Shown here in pieces: positions 1 to 7,987 of a DNA stretch of 23,649 nucleotides. This DNA is from Anaerolineaceae bacterium UBA6133 (GTDB taxonomy: Bacteria > Chloroflexota > Anaerolineae > Anaerolineales > Anaerolineaceae): the NCBI GenBank assembly GCA_002435825.1, contig DIVL01000006.1:1-23649 (forward strand), written 5' to 3'. Both the position numbers and the translations under genes were made by a program. The notes below the pieces were generated by a model, which did no database searches, was not told where the DNA came from, and saw nothing but the letters and a program-made list of their open reading frames with translations. Each line of letters begins with the position of its first letter. Position 1 is the first letter of the stretch.

Positions 1-950
<950 letters not shown>

Positions 951-1030
951 TGATGCGGAGAACTCGCTGCTTTTTTAGACAAAGTATTCGTTTCTGCAAG
1001 TGTTATTCAGAATTAAGAACATAGAAATAT

Positions 1031-1154
1031 GTCTCTTGGTGATTTTTGCGACGAGGGTACACCCGGTAACATCTCGAACCCGGAAGTTAAGCTCGCCAGC
1101 GCCGATGGTACTTGGGGGGCAGCCCCCTGGGAGAGTAGGACATTGCCAAGAGAC
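1031..1154 (+). rRNA. 5S ribosomal RNA
   Basis: A complete 5S gene lies ~80 bases after 23S with no tRNA between them. The ends 'gtctcttgg' (1031) and 'ccaagagac' (to 1154) pair as helix I. Inside are the typical 'cgaacccggaagttaagct' and 'gccgatggtact' blocks and the 'gggagagtagga' segment. It is co-oriented with 23S, as in a normal rrn operon. Boundaries are set by the terminal helix. Confidence 0.95.
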
Positions 1155-1186
1155 TTTTCATTTAAATAACTGATGCTTAGCTCAAG

Positions 1187-1240
1187 GGGCAGCATTCGCT
1201 TCGCTCGAGAGTAGGACATTGCCAAGAGACTTTTCATTTA
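1187..1240 (+). repeat. Duplicated 3' fragment of the 5S gene
   Basis: The 34 bases at 1207-1240 are an exact copy of 1131-1164, which is the last 24 bases of 5S plus 10 bases of its downstream flank. Upstream of the copy, 'ggggcag' (1187-1193) also matches 5S, but the bases between differ and form 'attcgcttcgctcgag'. The fragment lacks the 5' two thirds and cannot form helix I, so it is a remnant from duplication or unequal recombination and not a second 5S gene. Confidence 0.85.
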
Positions 1241-1248
1241 ACGTCATG

Positions 1249-1270
1249 AACCGCTTACTGAGCGGTTTTA
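1249..1270 (+). terminator. Probable rrn operon terminator
   Basis: Perfect 7-bp stem AACCGCT / AGCGGTT with a 5-base loop, followed by 'ttatcgttt'. It is the first hairpin after the 5S gene and its duplicated fragment, so it probably ends the rRNA operon. The U-tract is short and interrupted. Confidence 0.6.
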
Positions 1271-1286
1271 TCGTTTAAATTCCCCT

Positions 1287-1344
1287 CTCGTCATACCGAG
1301 CGCCGCTAGGCGCGCGGCAGTCCGCCTTCATCTTTTCATTTTCC
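1287..1344. repeat. Dispersed intergenic repeat, copy 1
   Basis: The block 'ggcagtccgccttcatc' and the following 'ttttcattttcc' (1316-1344) recur with three substitutions at 6197-6225. Both copies are preceded by a short GC-rich imperfect palindrome around 'gagcg..gc'. It lies between the rRNA terminator and the MerR gene. The rest of 1345-1470 shows no gene or clear structure. Confidence 0.55.
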
Positions 1345-1470
1345 TTCACCCGCTGGTATCTCCGGCATGGCCTTCCTTCCTTTTAGGAGTTTGGACCGTC
1401 GCCAGATTCGAGAGGCTATGTTCAAAGCCTCCTAATCGGCTATGTTTTTGATAATTTCGCAGAATTGCTC

Positions 1471-1500
1471 TTGACTCTCCCCTTGGGGTAGGTATTACAC
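1471..1500 (+). promoter_or_regulatory. MerR-type promoter/operator
   Basis: A -35 box TTGACT (1471-1476) and a -10-like TACACT (1495-1500) are separated by 18 bases. The spacer contains 'ctccccttggggtag', an imperfect dyad centred on 'ccccttgggg'. MerR-family regulators characteristically bind a dyad inside an over-long spacer. The site is 39 bases upstream of the MerR gene, so autoregulation is likely. An alternative -10, TATTAT at 1501, would need a 24-base spacer. Confidence 0.55.
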
Positions 1501-1538
1501 TATTATAGCTGCAGCAAAAAGATAAAAAAGGAAAAGTT

Positions 1539-2450
1539 ATGCTCAAGATAGGTGAGTTCTCCAAATCAACAGGAATGACCATCAAAGCGCTTCGTCATTA
1601 CGAAAACCTTGGTCTGATCCATCCGTATTGGATCGATAAATATACAGGTTATCGTTATTATGAGGAGAACCAGGTGCTTCTGGTAAGGCGTATTGCCTAC
1701 CTCAAAAGTCTGGGATTCTCATTGAGGGAGGTCCAGCGCTTAATTTCGGACAACCTGACTGAAGAAGAGCAGATCCGTATCTTTGAGAAAAAGAGACATG
1801 ATGTGAAAGTGCAATTCGAGCAGGATCAGTGGCGCCTCTCAGCGCTCGATCAGCATCTTTTGAATTCGTTTCCACTCGATTACCTCGATCAATCAACAAA
1901 GGAGATTACCATGGAATTAGAAATCAAAAAACTGCCTGGCTTCAAGGTCGCCGGCTTACTCTATTTTGGCAAAAACGAACATCAGGAAATTCCAGCCTTA
2001 TGGGGGCAATTCCACGCACGAAGTAAAGAACTGTGCCCCCCTGGCACAAAAGTTACTTATGGGGTTTGTAGGATCCCCAGTCAACAATCGGTGGGAAAGC
2101 TGGAATACGCGTACGCAGGAGAGAATGAAAAAAAACAAGCCTCAACGGATATGACAGTGGATTTTGAGTACTTGGCTGGGGTTGAATATAAGGAGGGGCG
2201 ACCCTTGCCTGATGGAACAGTGATACGTGAAGTTCCAGAATGCACTGTGGCCATATTCAAGCATGTTGGTGGTGCAGACACACTTTACCAAACGTACAAC
2301 AATATCTACAACACCTGGCTGCCAGCTTCGGCTTACCAACCGCTGGAACCTGGCTTCGACTTGGAGGTTTTTACCGAAGAGTTTACTTTTTTCGCTCCTG
2401 ATTCGGTGATGTATATCTACGTTCCGGTCAAGCCCAAAGCAAATCGTTAA
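1539..2450 (+). CDS. MerR-family transcriptional regulator with GyrI-like effector domain
   Basis: This 303-residue protein has an N-terminal MerR winged helix (about 1-70: 'LKIGEFSKSTGMTIKALRHY', then 'GYRYY' and 'LGFSLREVQRL'). A linker/coiled coil spans ~75-110. The C-terminal ~150-300 resembles the GyrI-like/AraC-type effector-binding fold found in BmrR/BltR-type multidrug sensors ('GTVIREVPECTVAIFKHVG'). The ATG is preceded by 'aaaaggaaaag' and sits just downstream of a MerR-type promoter. A strong terminator follows, so the gene is monocistronic. The ligand and any target beyond its own promoter are unknown. No exporter gene adjoins it, which argues against assigning a drug-resistance role. 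Confidence 0.9.
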   Translation: MLKIGEFSKSTGMTIKALRHYENLGLIHPYWIDKYTGYRYYEENQVLLVRRIAYLKSLGFSLREVQRLISDNLTEEEQIRIFEKKRHDVKVQFEQDQWRLSALDQHLLNSFPLDYLDQSTKEITMELEIKKLPGFKVAGLLYFGKNEHQEIPALWGQFHARSKELCPPGTKVTYGVCRIPSQQSVGKLEYAYAGENEKKQASTDMTVDFEYLAGVEYKEGRPLPDGTVIREVPECTVAIFKHVGGADTLYQTYNNIYNTWLPASAYQPLEPGFDLEVFTEEFTFFAPDSVMYIYVPVKPKANR

Positions 2451-2455
2451 GAAAG

Positions 2456-2488
2456 ACAATCCCCGGTCAATCGCCGGGGATTGTTTGC
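2456..2488 (+). terminator. Rho-independent terminator after MerR gene
   Basis: An 11-bp perfect stem ACAATCCCCGG / CCGGGGATTGT with a 7-base loop, followed by 'ttgctg'. It lies 5 bases after the MerR stop codon. The U-tract is weak but the stem is strong. Confidence 0.75.
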
Positions 2489-2557
2489 TGAATGAGCGAT
2501 TGCAGGTGATTGCGCCTCAGGCTTTCTATGAGATAGTCACAAACCCTTCAGGAATTA

Positions 2558-2778
2558 ATGCTTGAAGTACTTGACCTGACCCACGATACTTGCGCGCTTT
2601 ATTATGGCGGACAGCTGCTCTACCAGTGAACCTGGTCGGGTGAAGTCTCCGGCTCAGTCATCAGCAACCTTGCCGCGGTGGATCTCTATGCCAATGGTGT
2701 TTCTGCGATCTATTACGACGATCTTTCTCTTGCCCCCAAGCCAAGCCTGCTCTACCTGCCAATAATTGTGATGTAAGC
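2558..2778 (+). pseudogene. C-terminal remnant of a secreted protein with YLP tail
   Basis: One frame reads from an ATG at 2558, hits TGA at 2627-2629, then continues as protein-like sequence to TAA at 2774-2778. The second segment includes 'AVDLYANGVSAIYYDDLSLA' and ends in 'LLYLPIIVM'. The 'YDDLSLA...' strand followed by a terminal YLP plus hydrophobic residues resembles the C-terminal ends of many extracellular Chloroflexota proteins. A related tail, 'SYLPVIFR', ends the gene at 14771. The nonsense codon, lack of a signal peptide and absence of a promoter indicate a decayed fragment. The same frame stays open after 2778 to ~2926 without recognisable homology. A short minus-strand frame (2654-2908) is less convincing. 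Positions 2927-3020 show nothing clear. Confidence 0.45.
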
Positions 2779-3040
2779 CCTTTTTAGTCACAACACCCTG
2801 CCAGCCCTGGAGGGTGTTGTGGGTCAATCCAAAACCGGCTCGGTTTCCACCAGTGAATCCACAAACATGATCGAGCAGTACTTTTCCTCGGCAGTCGTTT
2901 CTTGCCATGGAATTATTTGAGGTTAGAATTAGGTTGTTATCAGATAGAGCGGTTCTACTTTCTGTGATTAATCAACATGAAAAAGAGGTTTAGTGGCAAC
3001 AGAGTTGTTTGAGAATTTGTTACCATAGGGAGATACCGTA

Positions 3041-3493
3041 ATGAACAAAAACAAAGAGGAGAAGGGCGAGCATAAAATTGTAGTCGAGATTCCAGTGGTG
3101 CTGGAAAAAGCAAATGTCGTATTTAACATGGATCACCTGGCATTTGCCGGTGATGTACCCGTGGGTATCAACTACATGCACCTACTGGCCAACCGATTTC
3201 GGGAAATGAATACCAAAGGACAGATTATCGGTGTTTTTCATGGTGATGCAGCCTACATGACGTTAAATGACGAAGCTTACAATAGTTATCGCAAAGCCAT
3301 CACCGGCAACCCTTACAAAGGTCTCCTTGCTGAACTGCTAAAACAAGATGTGCAGATCGAAGTGTGCGCAGTTTCTATGAAGAATCATGCGTGGGGCAAT
3401 GAAGAACTGTTACCCGGAGTGAAGGTTAACGCAGGTGCCGTGGCTCGTTTAATCCAACTTATACAGGAAGGTTATGTCCAAATTCATCCATAA
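3041..3493 (+). CDS. DsrE-family protein
   Basis: This 150-residue cytoplasmic protein has no signal peptide. After a charged 12-residue start it shows the alternating strand/helix pattern of the DsrE/DsrF fold: 'KANVVFNMDHL', 'GQIIGVFHGDAAYMTL', 'VQIEVCAVSMKNH', and 'LPGVKVNAGAVARLIQLIQE'. The single Cys (C109) sits at the position where DsrE-like sulfur carriers bear their reactive cysteine. DsrE-like proteins act in sulfur relay or in binding small sulfur species; the specific partner here is unknown. It has an SD (GGGAG) 10-14 bases before the ATG and starts a same-strand run with DUF202 and a SoxB-like metallophosphatase, 36 and 91 bases apart. Confidence 0.8.
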   Translation: MNKNKEEKGEHKIVVEIPVVLEKANVVFNMDHLAFAGDVPVGINYMHLLANRFREMNTKGQIIGVFHGDAAYMTLNDEAYNSYRKAITGNPYKGLLAELLKQDVQIEVCAVSMKNHAWGNEELLPGVKVNAGAVARLIQLIQEGYVQIHP

Positions 3494-3529
3494 AGCTGCC
3501 ACGAAACGGTAGCGGAAAGGAGAGAAGCA

Positions 3530-3883
3530 ATGCAAGAGAATTTAGCAAACGAAGACCTTGCCTCGGAACGGACCCTACTGGCAGCCGAACGGACTTTTTC
3601 AGCTTGGATTCGGACTGGTTTGGCAGCCCTGGGCGGTGGTTTGGCGGTCGCTCGTGCTCTCGTCTTTAACAGCCAGGTGCATAAGGTGTTGGCGCATGTG
3701 ATTGGCGGGTTGCTCGTGATTTGGGGAGCAGGCGTCTTTGTTTACGCGATCATTCATTATCATCGCACCTGCACGAGACTGTCACAAGAGGGCCTCTCCA
3801 GAAATTCGCTGGGCATCATGATACTGATGACGGCAATGCTATTGATCATCGCTGCATTAGTGTTTTGGATTACCCTCCAATAA
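3530..3883 (+). CDS. DUF202 (YidH-type) membrane protein
   Basis: A 117-residue protein. It begins with the DUF202 signature 'LASERTLLAAERTFSAWIRT' (about 11-29), followed by three predicted membrane helices (~29-46, 53-76, 93-115). The ATG is preceded by AGGAG at good spacing. DUF202 proteins are small inner-membrane proteins of unknown biochemical role. It is the second gene of the plus-strand group starting with the DsrE-like gene, so the two are probably cotranscribed. Confidence 0.85.
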   Translation: MQENLANEDLASERTLLAAERTFSAWIRTGLAALGGGLAVARALVFNSQVHKVLAHVIGGLLVIWGAGVFVYAIIHYHRTCTRLSQEGLSRNSLGIMILMTAMLLIIAALVFWITLQ

Positions 3884-3974
3884 ACGGCGGATGCGGCTTG
3901 TCGCCAGGGCTAACTGCCTATGCCTGTGTAAAACGTACTAAACCGAGACACCATTCAGATAAGGAGTTAAGATC

Positions 3975-5423
3975 ATGACAAATAGAACCTCGTTGACCAT
4001 CCTTCAAATGAACGATAGTCATGCTTATTTCAATCTACACCAGGAGATGTTCTGGAATGGTGGTCAAGCAGTCTATCGACCTGTGGGAGGGTATGCCCGC
4101 ATTGCCGCAATCGCAAAGGCGATTCGGGCTGAAAACCAGGGTAGTGTTCTGTTTTGCGATTGCGGTGATACCCTCCACGGCACCTATCCTGCCCTGAAGA
4201 CGCAGGGACAGGCAATGGTCCCTGTTTTAAATTCGTTGGGGATCGACGCGATGACAGCCCATTGGGAATTTGCTTATGGTCCTTCGATCTTCAAGCAGCT
4301 TACAGCAAAACTCGATTTTCCGGTGCTTGCGATCAATGTCTTCGATCAAGCTACGAAGAAACATCTTTTTTCACCATATAGCGTGAAGGAGATCGGTGGA
4401 TTACGGATTGGTCTGGTGGGCATCGCTTCCAATATTATAGATAAGACCATGCCGCCCTCCTACAGCGAAGGTTTAGAATTCACCCTGGGGCGGGAAGAAC
4501 TTCCTCCGATCATAGACGTCCTGCGTACTCAAGAGAAGGTAGACCTGGTTATTCTTATCTCACACCTTGGGTTTCCCCAGGACATGCAGCTTTTGTCTGA
4601 GGTCGAAGGGATTGATATATGTCTGAGTGGCCACACCCATAACCGCCTTACTCAACCGGTCATTCAAGGGAAAACGTTGGTAATACAATCAGGCTGCCAT
4701 GGTTCCTTCTTAGGCCGTCTGGATTTGGAATTAGAGGGTAAACGGATCGTTGATTACAGGCACCACCTGATTGAGGTGGTAGCCAATATAGACCCCGACC
4801 CCACAGTAGATGACCTCATTCGCCTGGCGCTCGCACCTTATCAGGAGGAATTGTCAACCGTTGTGGGTGAAACAGCAACCGCGCTTAATCGCGGAGCAAT
4901 GTTGGAAACCACCATGGACAATTTTCTGCTTCAGGCGCTGCTGGAGAGTACCGGTGCCCAATTAGGCTTTTCCAATGGCTGGCGTTATGGCGCGCCCATC
5001 GTTCCGGGGAAAGTTACGTTGAATGACCTCTACAACATCATTCCAATGAACCCACCAGTGTCCACTGTCGAGCTGAGGGGCGAGGAATTGGTGCTGATGC
5101 TCGAAGAGAACCTTGAACGGACGTTTGCGTGCAACCCCTACGAGCAGATGGGCGGTTATGCCAAGCGATGTATGGGCCTCAATCTCTATATCAAGGTTGA
5201 AAACCCCAAAGGGCAGCGCATCCAGGAGCTCTTTGTGCGAGGCGAACAGGTAAGGCCGGATAGAGTTTACACTGCGGCATTTGTCACGATGCAGGGCGTG
5301 CCTGCAAAATTCGGCACAAACCGCCTGAATCTGGAGATAAATGCCGTAGAAGCGATGCAGCGCTATCTGGCCAAAAACAGCCCAGTCGAAGCTGGGTTGC
5401 GCGGAACGATCGTGGTTGTTTAG
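3975..5423 (+). CDS. SoxB-like / 5'-nucleotidase-family metallophosphatase
   Basis: This 482-residue protein has the two-domain 5'-nucleotidase layout. The N-terminal calcineurin-like domain (~6-270) has D14xH16, 'CGD' (D65), 'AHWEF' (H96), 'ISHLG' (H197) and 'SGHTHN' (H220, H222). The C-terminal 5'-nucleotidase domain (~294-480) includes 'TTMDNFLLQALLEST' and 'PIVPGKVTLNDLYNIIPMNP'. The usual 'GNHE(F)' metal motif is replaced by 'AHWEFAYG', matching the 'GHWEFTYG' form known from SoxB thiosulfohydrolases. Unlike true SoxB there is no signal peptide, because the first strand begins at residue 6, so a cytoplasmic role is likely. The substrate could be a nucleotide or a sulfur conjugate. SD AAGGAG lies 6 bases from the ATG. 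DsrE-like and DUF202 genes precede it. Confidence 0.85.
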   Translation: MTNRTSLTILQMNDSHAYFNLHQEMFWNGGQAVYRPVGGYARIAAIAKAIRAENQGSVLFCDCGDTLHGTYPALKTQGQAMVPVLNSLGIDAMTAHWEFAYGPSIFKQLTAKLDFPVLAINVFDQATKKHLFSPYSVKEIGGLRIGLVGIASNIIDKTMPPSYSEGLEFTLGREELPPIIDVLRTQEKVDLVILISHLGFPQDMQLLSEVEGIDICLSGHTHNRLTQPVIQGKTLVIQSGCHGSFLGRLDLELEGKRIVDYRHHLIEVVANIDPDPTVDDLIRLALAPYQEELSTVVGETATALNRGAMLETTMDNFLLQALLESTGAQLGFSNGWRYGAPIVPGKVTLNDLYNIIPMNPPVSTVELRGEELVLMLEENLERTFACNPYEQMGGYAKRCMGLNLYIKVENPKGQRIQELFVRGEQVRPDRVYTAAFVTMQGVPAKFGTNRLNLEINAVEAMQRYLAKNSPVEAGLRGTIVVV

Positions 5424-5850
5424 CAATCATGGCACCACCACGGAATGGATCGCTGCGGATCCGGGCAGCGAATTCCTGGCGCAAGTGGATGGAACCCTGG
5501 TATTTGACCTATACTTGCAAGGTGCCCTAATCGCCGGGCTGCTGCCCATCTTGTTGCCATTGGCAGTGAGCCATACCGGAAATTCCGCTACCATCGGCCT
5601 GGTGATGCCTGCCTTTAGTCTGGGTGGGTTGATTGCACCCCTGGGGTAACCTGGCGATCTGCCTTTTCAGCCTTCTCTTTGGGGAACCCGTGACAAGTCA
5701 GGGCAGGTGGGGTTTGCTTGCGGTGGATGGGGGCTCATTGTTCACCCTGTTCGTGCCGGTCTCAAGACCGCGCACGGGTTCTGACCGAAGGTCTCCATTA
5801 CCAGCCCTGTCTATAGCCTTTGCGAGCGCCGCCAGGCACAATAACATAGA
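5416..5850 (+). pseudogene. Decayed MFS transporter fragment
   Basis: A frame that could start at TTG 5416, overlapping the metallophosphatase stop, reads 'LVFDLYLQGALIAGLLPILL' and 'GNSATIGLVMPAFSLGGLIAPLG' before a stop at 5647-5649. This resembles the first two helices of a major facilitator transporter. In the +1 frame the expected next motif appears as 'PWGNLA' (MFS 'APLWGxLADR'), followed by hydrophobic but poorly conserved sequence to ~5800. The frameshift plus loss of about 300 residues marks it as a pseudogene. Its tight junction suggests it was once the last gene of the DsrE/DUF202/metallophosphatase operon. Confidence 0.6.
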
Positions 5851-5893
5851 GAGATGCAAATCGCCAAAACATGCCTTGCGGGCACAATTATTT

Positions 5894-5959
5894 GTAGGGC
5901 GAGCTTGAGGGCACCGTGAACAACGTAATGGACAAATGTATCGTGCCCTCAATCCGCCG
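5894..5959 (-). repeat. Palindromic repeat family A, copy 1
   Basis: Arms TTGAGGGCAC (5905-5914) and GTGCCCTCAA (5943-5952) flank a 28-base centre. Outer flanks are 'gtagggcgag' and 'tccgcc'. The reverse complement is nearly the same as the copies at 20297-20362 and 20590-20653, so this copy is in the opposite orientation. Confidence 0.85.
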
Positions 5960-6012
5960 TGACTGTGATCTGAGTGGCAAGGTTCGTTTATTACGAATGA
6001 TCGATGGTGTGA

Positions 6013-6079
6013 TGGCGAATTGGAAGCACATAAAAGTCACTGCGGGATGATCTGTGCAGTGCTTCCAATTTCGCCCTAC
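6013..6079 (+). repeat. Palindromic repeat family A, variant with changed stem
   Basis: It has the same outer flanks as the other copies ('ggcgaatt' and 'aatttcgccctac'), but the inner arms read AATTGGAAGCA (6018-6028) and TGCTTCCAATT (6060-6070). Both arms differ from the GAGGGCAC type and still pair perfectly over 11 bp. The centre is unrelated to that of the other copies. Confidence 0.75.
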
Positions 6080-6172
6080 GAAGACCGTCTTTTATTTTGT
6101 GAATCGATGACGAGCAGAACCTTATGATTGTGCCGGTGTTCTCGCCTTGCTACGCTCGCGATGAAAAGTCTG

Positions 6173-6225
6173 TCTTTGCGAGGAGCGAAGCGACGTGGCA
6201 ATCCGCCTTCACCTTTTCGTTTTCC
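6173..6225. repeat. Dispersed intergenic repeat, copy 2
   Basis: 'tctttgcgaggagcgaagcg' followed by 'ggcaatccgccttcacc' and 'ttttcgttttcc'. The last 29 bases match 1316-1344 with three substitutions. The 'gcgaggagcgaagc' core is a REP-like imperfect palindrome. A chance frame across it gives an RGAKRRGNPP-like peptide, commonly misannotated as protein. Confidence 0.6.
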
Positions 6226-6248
6226 CATTACCATTGCTTATATCACCG

Positions 6249-6320
6249 GTAGGGGCGAAGCATCCTTTGCGCATAGCTTGGATGTAGCGATGAAATACTT
6301 CTGGGATGCTTCGCCCCTAC
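6249..6320. repeat. Palindromic repeat family B (GTAGGGGCGAAGCATCC)
   Basis: Perfect 17-bp terminal inverted repeats, GTAGGGGCGAAGCATCC (6249-6265) and its complement (6304-6320), enclose 38 bases. No coding potential. This is the size and form of a small non-autonomous palindromic element. Confidence 0.85.
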
Positions 6321-6397
6321 GTCTGAACCTGATAACTCCCAGCCCGATAGGCTCAAGCCAGTTCCTTTTCAGAACGATCTTTACCACACAGGAAATC

Positions 6398-6460
6398 GTA
6401 GGGCGAGCTTGAGGGCACTGTGAACAATGTAATGGACGAACGGATCGTGCCCTCAATCCA
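6398..6460 (-). repeat. Palindromic repeat family A, copy 2
   Basis: Arms TTGAGGGCAC (6409-6418) and GTGCCCTCAA (6447-6456) with 'gtagggcgag' to the left and 'tccacc' to the right. Same orientation as the copy at 5894, about 500 bases away, with a few centre substitutions. Confidence 0.85.
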
Positions 6461-6512
6461 CCAATGACGTGAATCTGGGCGACAATTGGCTATTTCAGGC
6501 TTCCCTCAGAGA

Positions 6513-6540
6513 AAGCCCGGGATCGTTAACGCCGGGTTTC
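6513..6540 (-). terminator. Possible terminator at end of the ABC transporter operon
   Basis: On the minus strand AAACCCGG and CCGGGCTTT form a short stem with one bulge around the permease stop codon, followed by 'ctctgaggg'. There is no good U-tract. It is placed where the operon should end, but it is weak. Confidence 0.3.
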
Positions 6541-7203
6541 AATGTCCATGCCGGGGATTTTGGTTTTGCGTTCGAGGAATTTGAGCAGCGCATCCAGCGC
6601 GAAGACCATCACCAAATACACCACCGCGACTGCCAGGTAGATGCCCACAAAGTCAAAGGTGGTGGTGGCGGCGCGCTTGCCCTCCGCCATCAGGTCCTGC
6701 ACCGCGATCAGGAAGACGATAGCGGTGGTCTTCAGGAGCGAGATCGGTTCGTTGGACCAGCTCGGCAGCGCCAGCCGCAACGCTTGGGGCAGGATCACGT
6801 AGCCGATCGCCTGCCACTTGGAAAGCCCAATCGACCGCCCGGCTTCCATTTGGGCCGCGCCGATGGCATTGATCGAGCCGCGCAGGTATTCGGCCTGGTA
6901 TGCCGCGCTGTTGAGCCCCAAAGCCAGGTAGGCGGCCACATTCTGCGAAAAAGCGATGCCGAGCTCGGGCAAGCCGTAATAGATGATGAACAGCTGCACC
7001 AGCAGCGGCGTGCCGCGAAAGACCGCGATGTATGCCGCAGCCGCCCGCTGCAGCCATTTGGGTCCGTAACTGCGCGCCAATGCCAGCATCAAACCCAGCA
7101 CGAAACCAATCGCCAGCCCGACTGCTGTCAGCTCCAGCGTTACCCCCGCGCCGCGCAGGAAGTTTTTGCCAAAGCGTTCGAAGTAGCCCAGCCAGGTCAG
7201 CAT
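6526..7203 (-). CDS. Polar amino-acid ABC transporter permease (HisM/GlnP type)
   Basis: A 225-residue inner-membrane permease. The HisM/GlnP N-terminal signature 'LELTAVGLAIGFVLGLMLAL' and 'VFRGTPLLVQLFIIYYGLPE' are clear. The EAA loop that docks on the ATPase is 'EAGRSIGLSKWQAIGYVILP' (~120-139). About five membrane helices are expected. Its ATG overlaps the upstream ATPase stop codon by one base (TAATG), which implies translational coupling. It is the last gene of the importer operon and the partner of the permease at 7988. Substrate specificity cannot be read from the permease alone. Confidence 0.95.
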   Translation of the reverse strand: MLTWLGYFERFGKNFLRGAGVTLELTAVGLAIGFVLGLMLALARSYGPKWLQRAAAAYIAVFRGTPLLVQLFIIYYGLPELGIAFSQNVAAYLALGLNSAAYQAEYLRGSINAIGAAQMEAGRSIGLSKWQAIGYVILPQALRLALPSWSNEPISLLKTTAIVFLIAVQDLMAEGKRAATTTFDFVGIYLAVAVVYLVMVFALDALLKFLERKTKIPGMDIETRR

Positions 7204-7970
7204 TACTCGGCTTCCTTTTCTTTCTTACCGTAAAGTTCGGTGATCTTCCACAGGAATTCGCGCGTGCGGTCAAACTTGGGATGGTTAAACATCTCATCCG
7301 GCGAGCCTTCTTCCACGATGTAGCCCTTCTCCATGAAGACGATCCGGTCGGCGACTTCGCGGGCGAAACCCATCTCGTGCGTGACCACCAGCATGGTCAT
7401 GCCGTCCAGCGCGAGTTTTCGCATCACCTCCAGCACCTCCCCGATCAGCTCAGGGTCGAGAGCGGATGTGGGCTCGTCGAAGAGCATCACGCGCGGGTCC
7501 ATCGCCAGCGCCCGGGCGATGCCCACGCGCTGCTGCTGCCCGCCGGAAAGCTGCCCGGGGTAGTGGTCGGCGCGGTCCGCCAGACCCACCCGGCTAAGCT
7601 CGTGAAGGGCTTTTTCAGTGGCTTCTTCGTCGGACAGGTGCTTTACCCTGGTGAGACCCAGCTTGACATTGCCCAGGGCGGTCAGGTGGTTGAAGAGCAG
7701 AAAGTTTTGGAAGACCATGCCGATGTGCTGGCGCACCTGGTCCTCATCCGTGCCTTTGGCGGTGATTTCAAGGTCATCCAACCAGATCTGCCCCTCATTG
7801 GGGCGGGTAAGCAGGTTGACGCAACGCAGGAGGGTGCTCTTGCCGGTGCCGCTCGGGCCGATGATAACGATCGTGTCGCCTTCGTTTACGGTCAGGTCGA
7901 GGTTCTGGAAGATGACATTCTGACCATAGGTTTTGGTCAGGTTTTTGATGGTCAGGATGGGTTTAGGCAT
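7203..7970 (-). CDS. Polar amino-acid ABC transporter ATP-binding protein (GlnQ/HisP type)
   Basis: A 255-residue cytoplasmic ATPase that powers uptake. Walker A 'GPSGTGKSTLLR' (~38-49), Q-loop 'GMVFQNFLLFNHLT', signature 'LSGGQQQRVGIARALA' (~141-156), Walker B/D-loop 'VMLFDEPTSALDPE' and H-loop 'VVTHEMGFA' are all intact. The 'SALDPE' and 'THEMGFAREVADR' forms are typical of the GlnQ/HisP group. The ATG has a GGAGA SD 8-12 bases upstream. It lies 17 bases after the first permease and overlaps the second by one base. Confidence 0.97.
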   Translation of the reverse strand: MPKPILTIKNLTKTYGQNVIFQNLDLTVNEGDTIVIIGPSGTGKSTLLRCVNLLTRPNEGQIWLDDLEITAKGTDEDQVRQHIGMVFQNFLLFNHLTALGNVKLGLTRVKHLSDEEATEKALHELSRVGLADRADHYPGQLSGGQQQRVGIARALAMDPRVMLFDEPTSALDPELIGEVLEVMRKLALDGMTMLVVTHEMGFAREVADRIVFMEKGYIVEEGSPDEMFNHPKFDRTREFLWKITELYGKKEKEAE

Positions 7971-7987
7971 GGCGCATTCTCCGCGGG

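Noticed and set aside
951..1030. tRNA gene in the 23S-5S spacer
   Set aside because: Only 80 bases, with no acceptor stem, anticodon arm or T-loop consensus.
2654..2908. 84-residue minus-strand frame
   Set aside because: No promoter or SD. The opposite strand reads a plausible decayed secreted-protein tail, although the choice is not certain.
3041..5423. Periplasmic Sox thiosulfate-oxidation cluster
   Set aside because: No soxY, soxZ, soxA or soxX gene is present, and the SoxB-like protein has no export signal.
6128..6412. 94-residue plus-strand frame with an RGAKRRGNPP-like segment
   Set aside because: It is the chance translation of intergenic repeats and spans two unrelated palindromic elements.
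5894..6460. CRISPR array
   Set aside because: The repeats are palindromic elements of ~65 bp at irregular spacing and in variable orientation, without unique spacers of even length and without cas genes.
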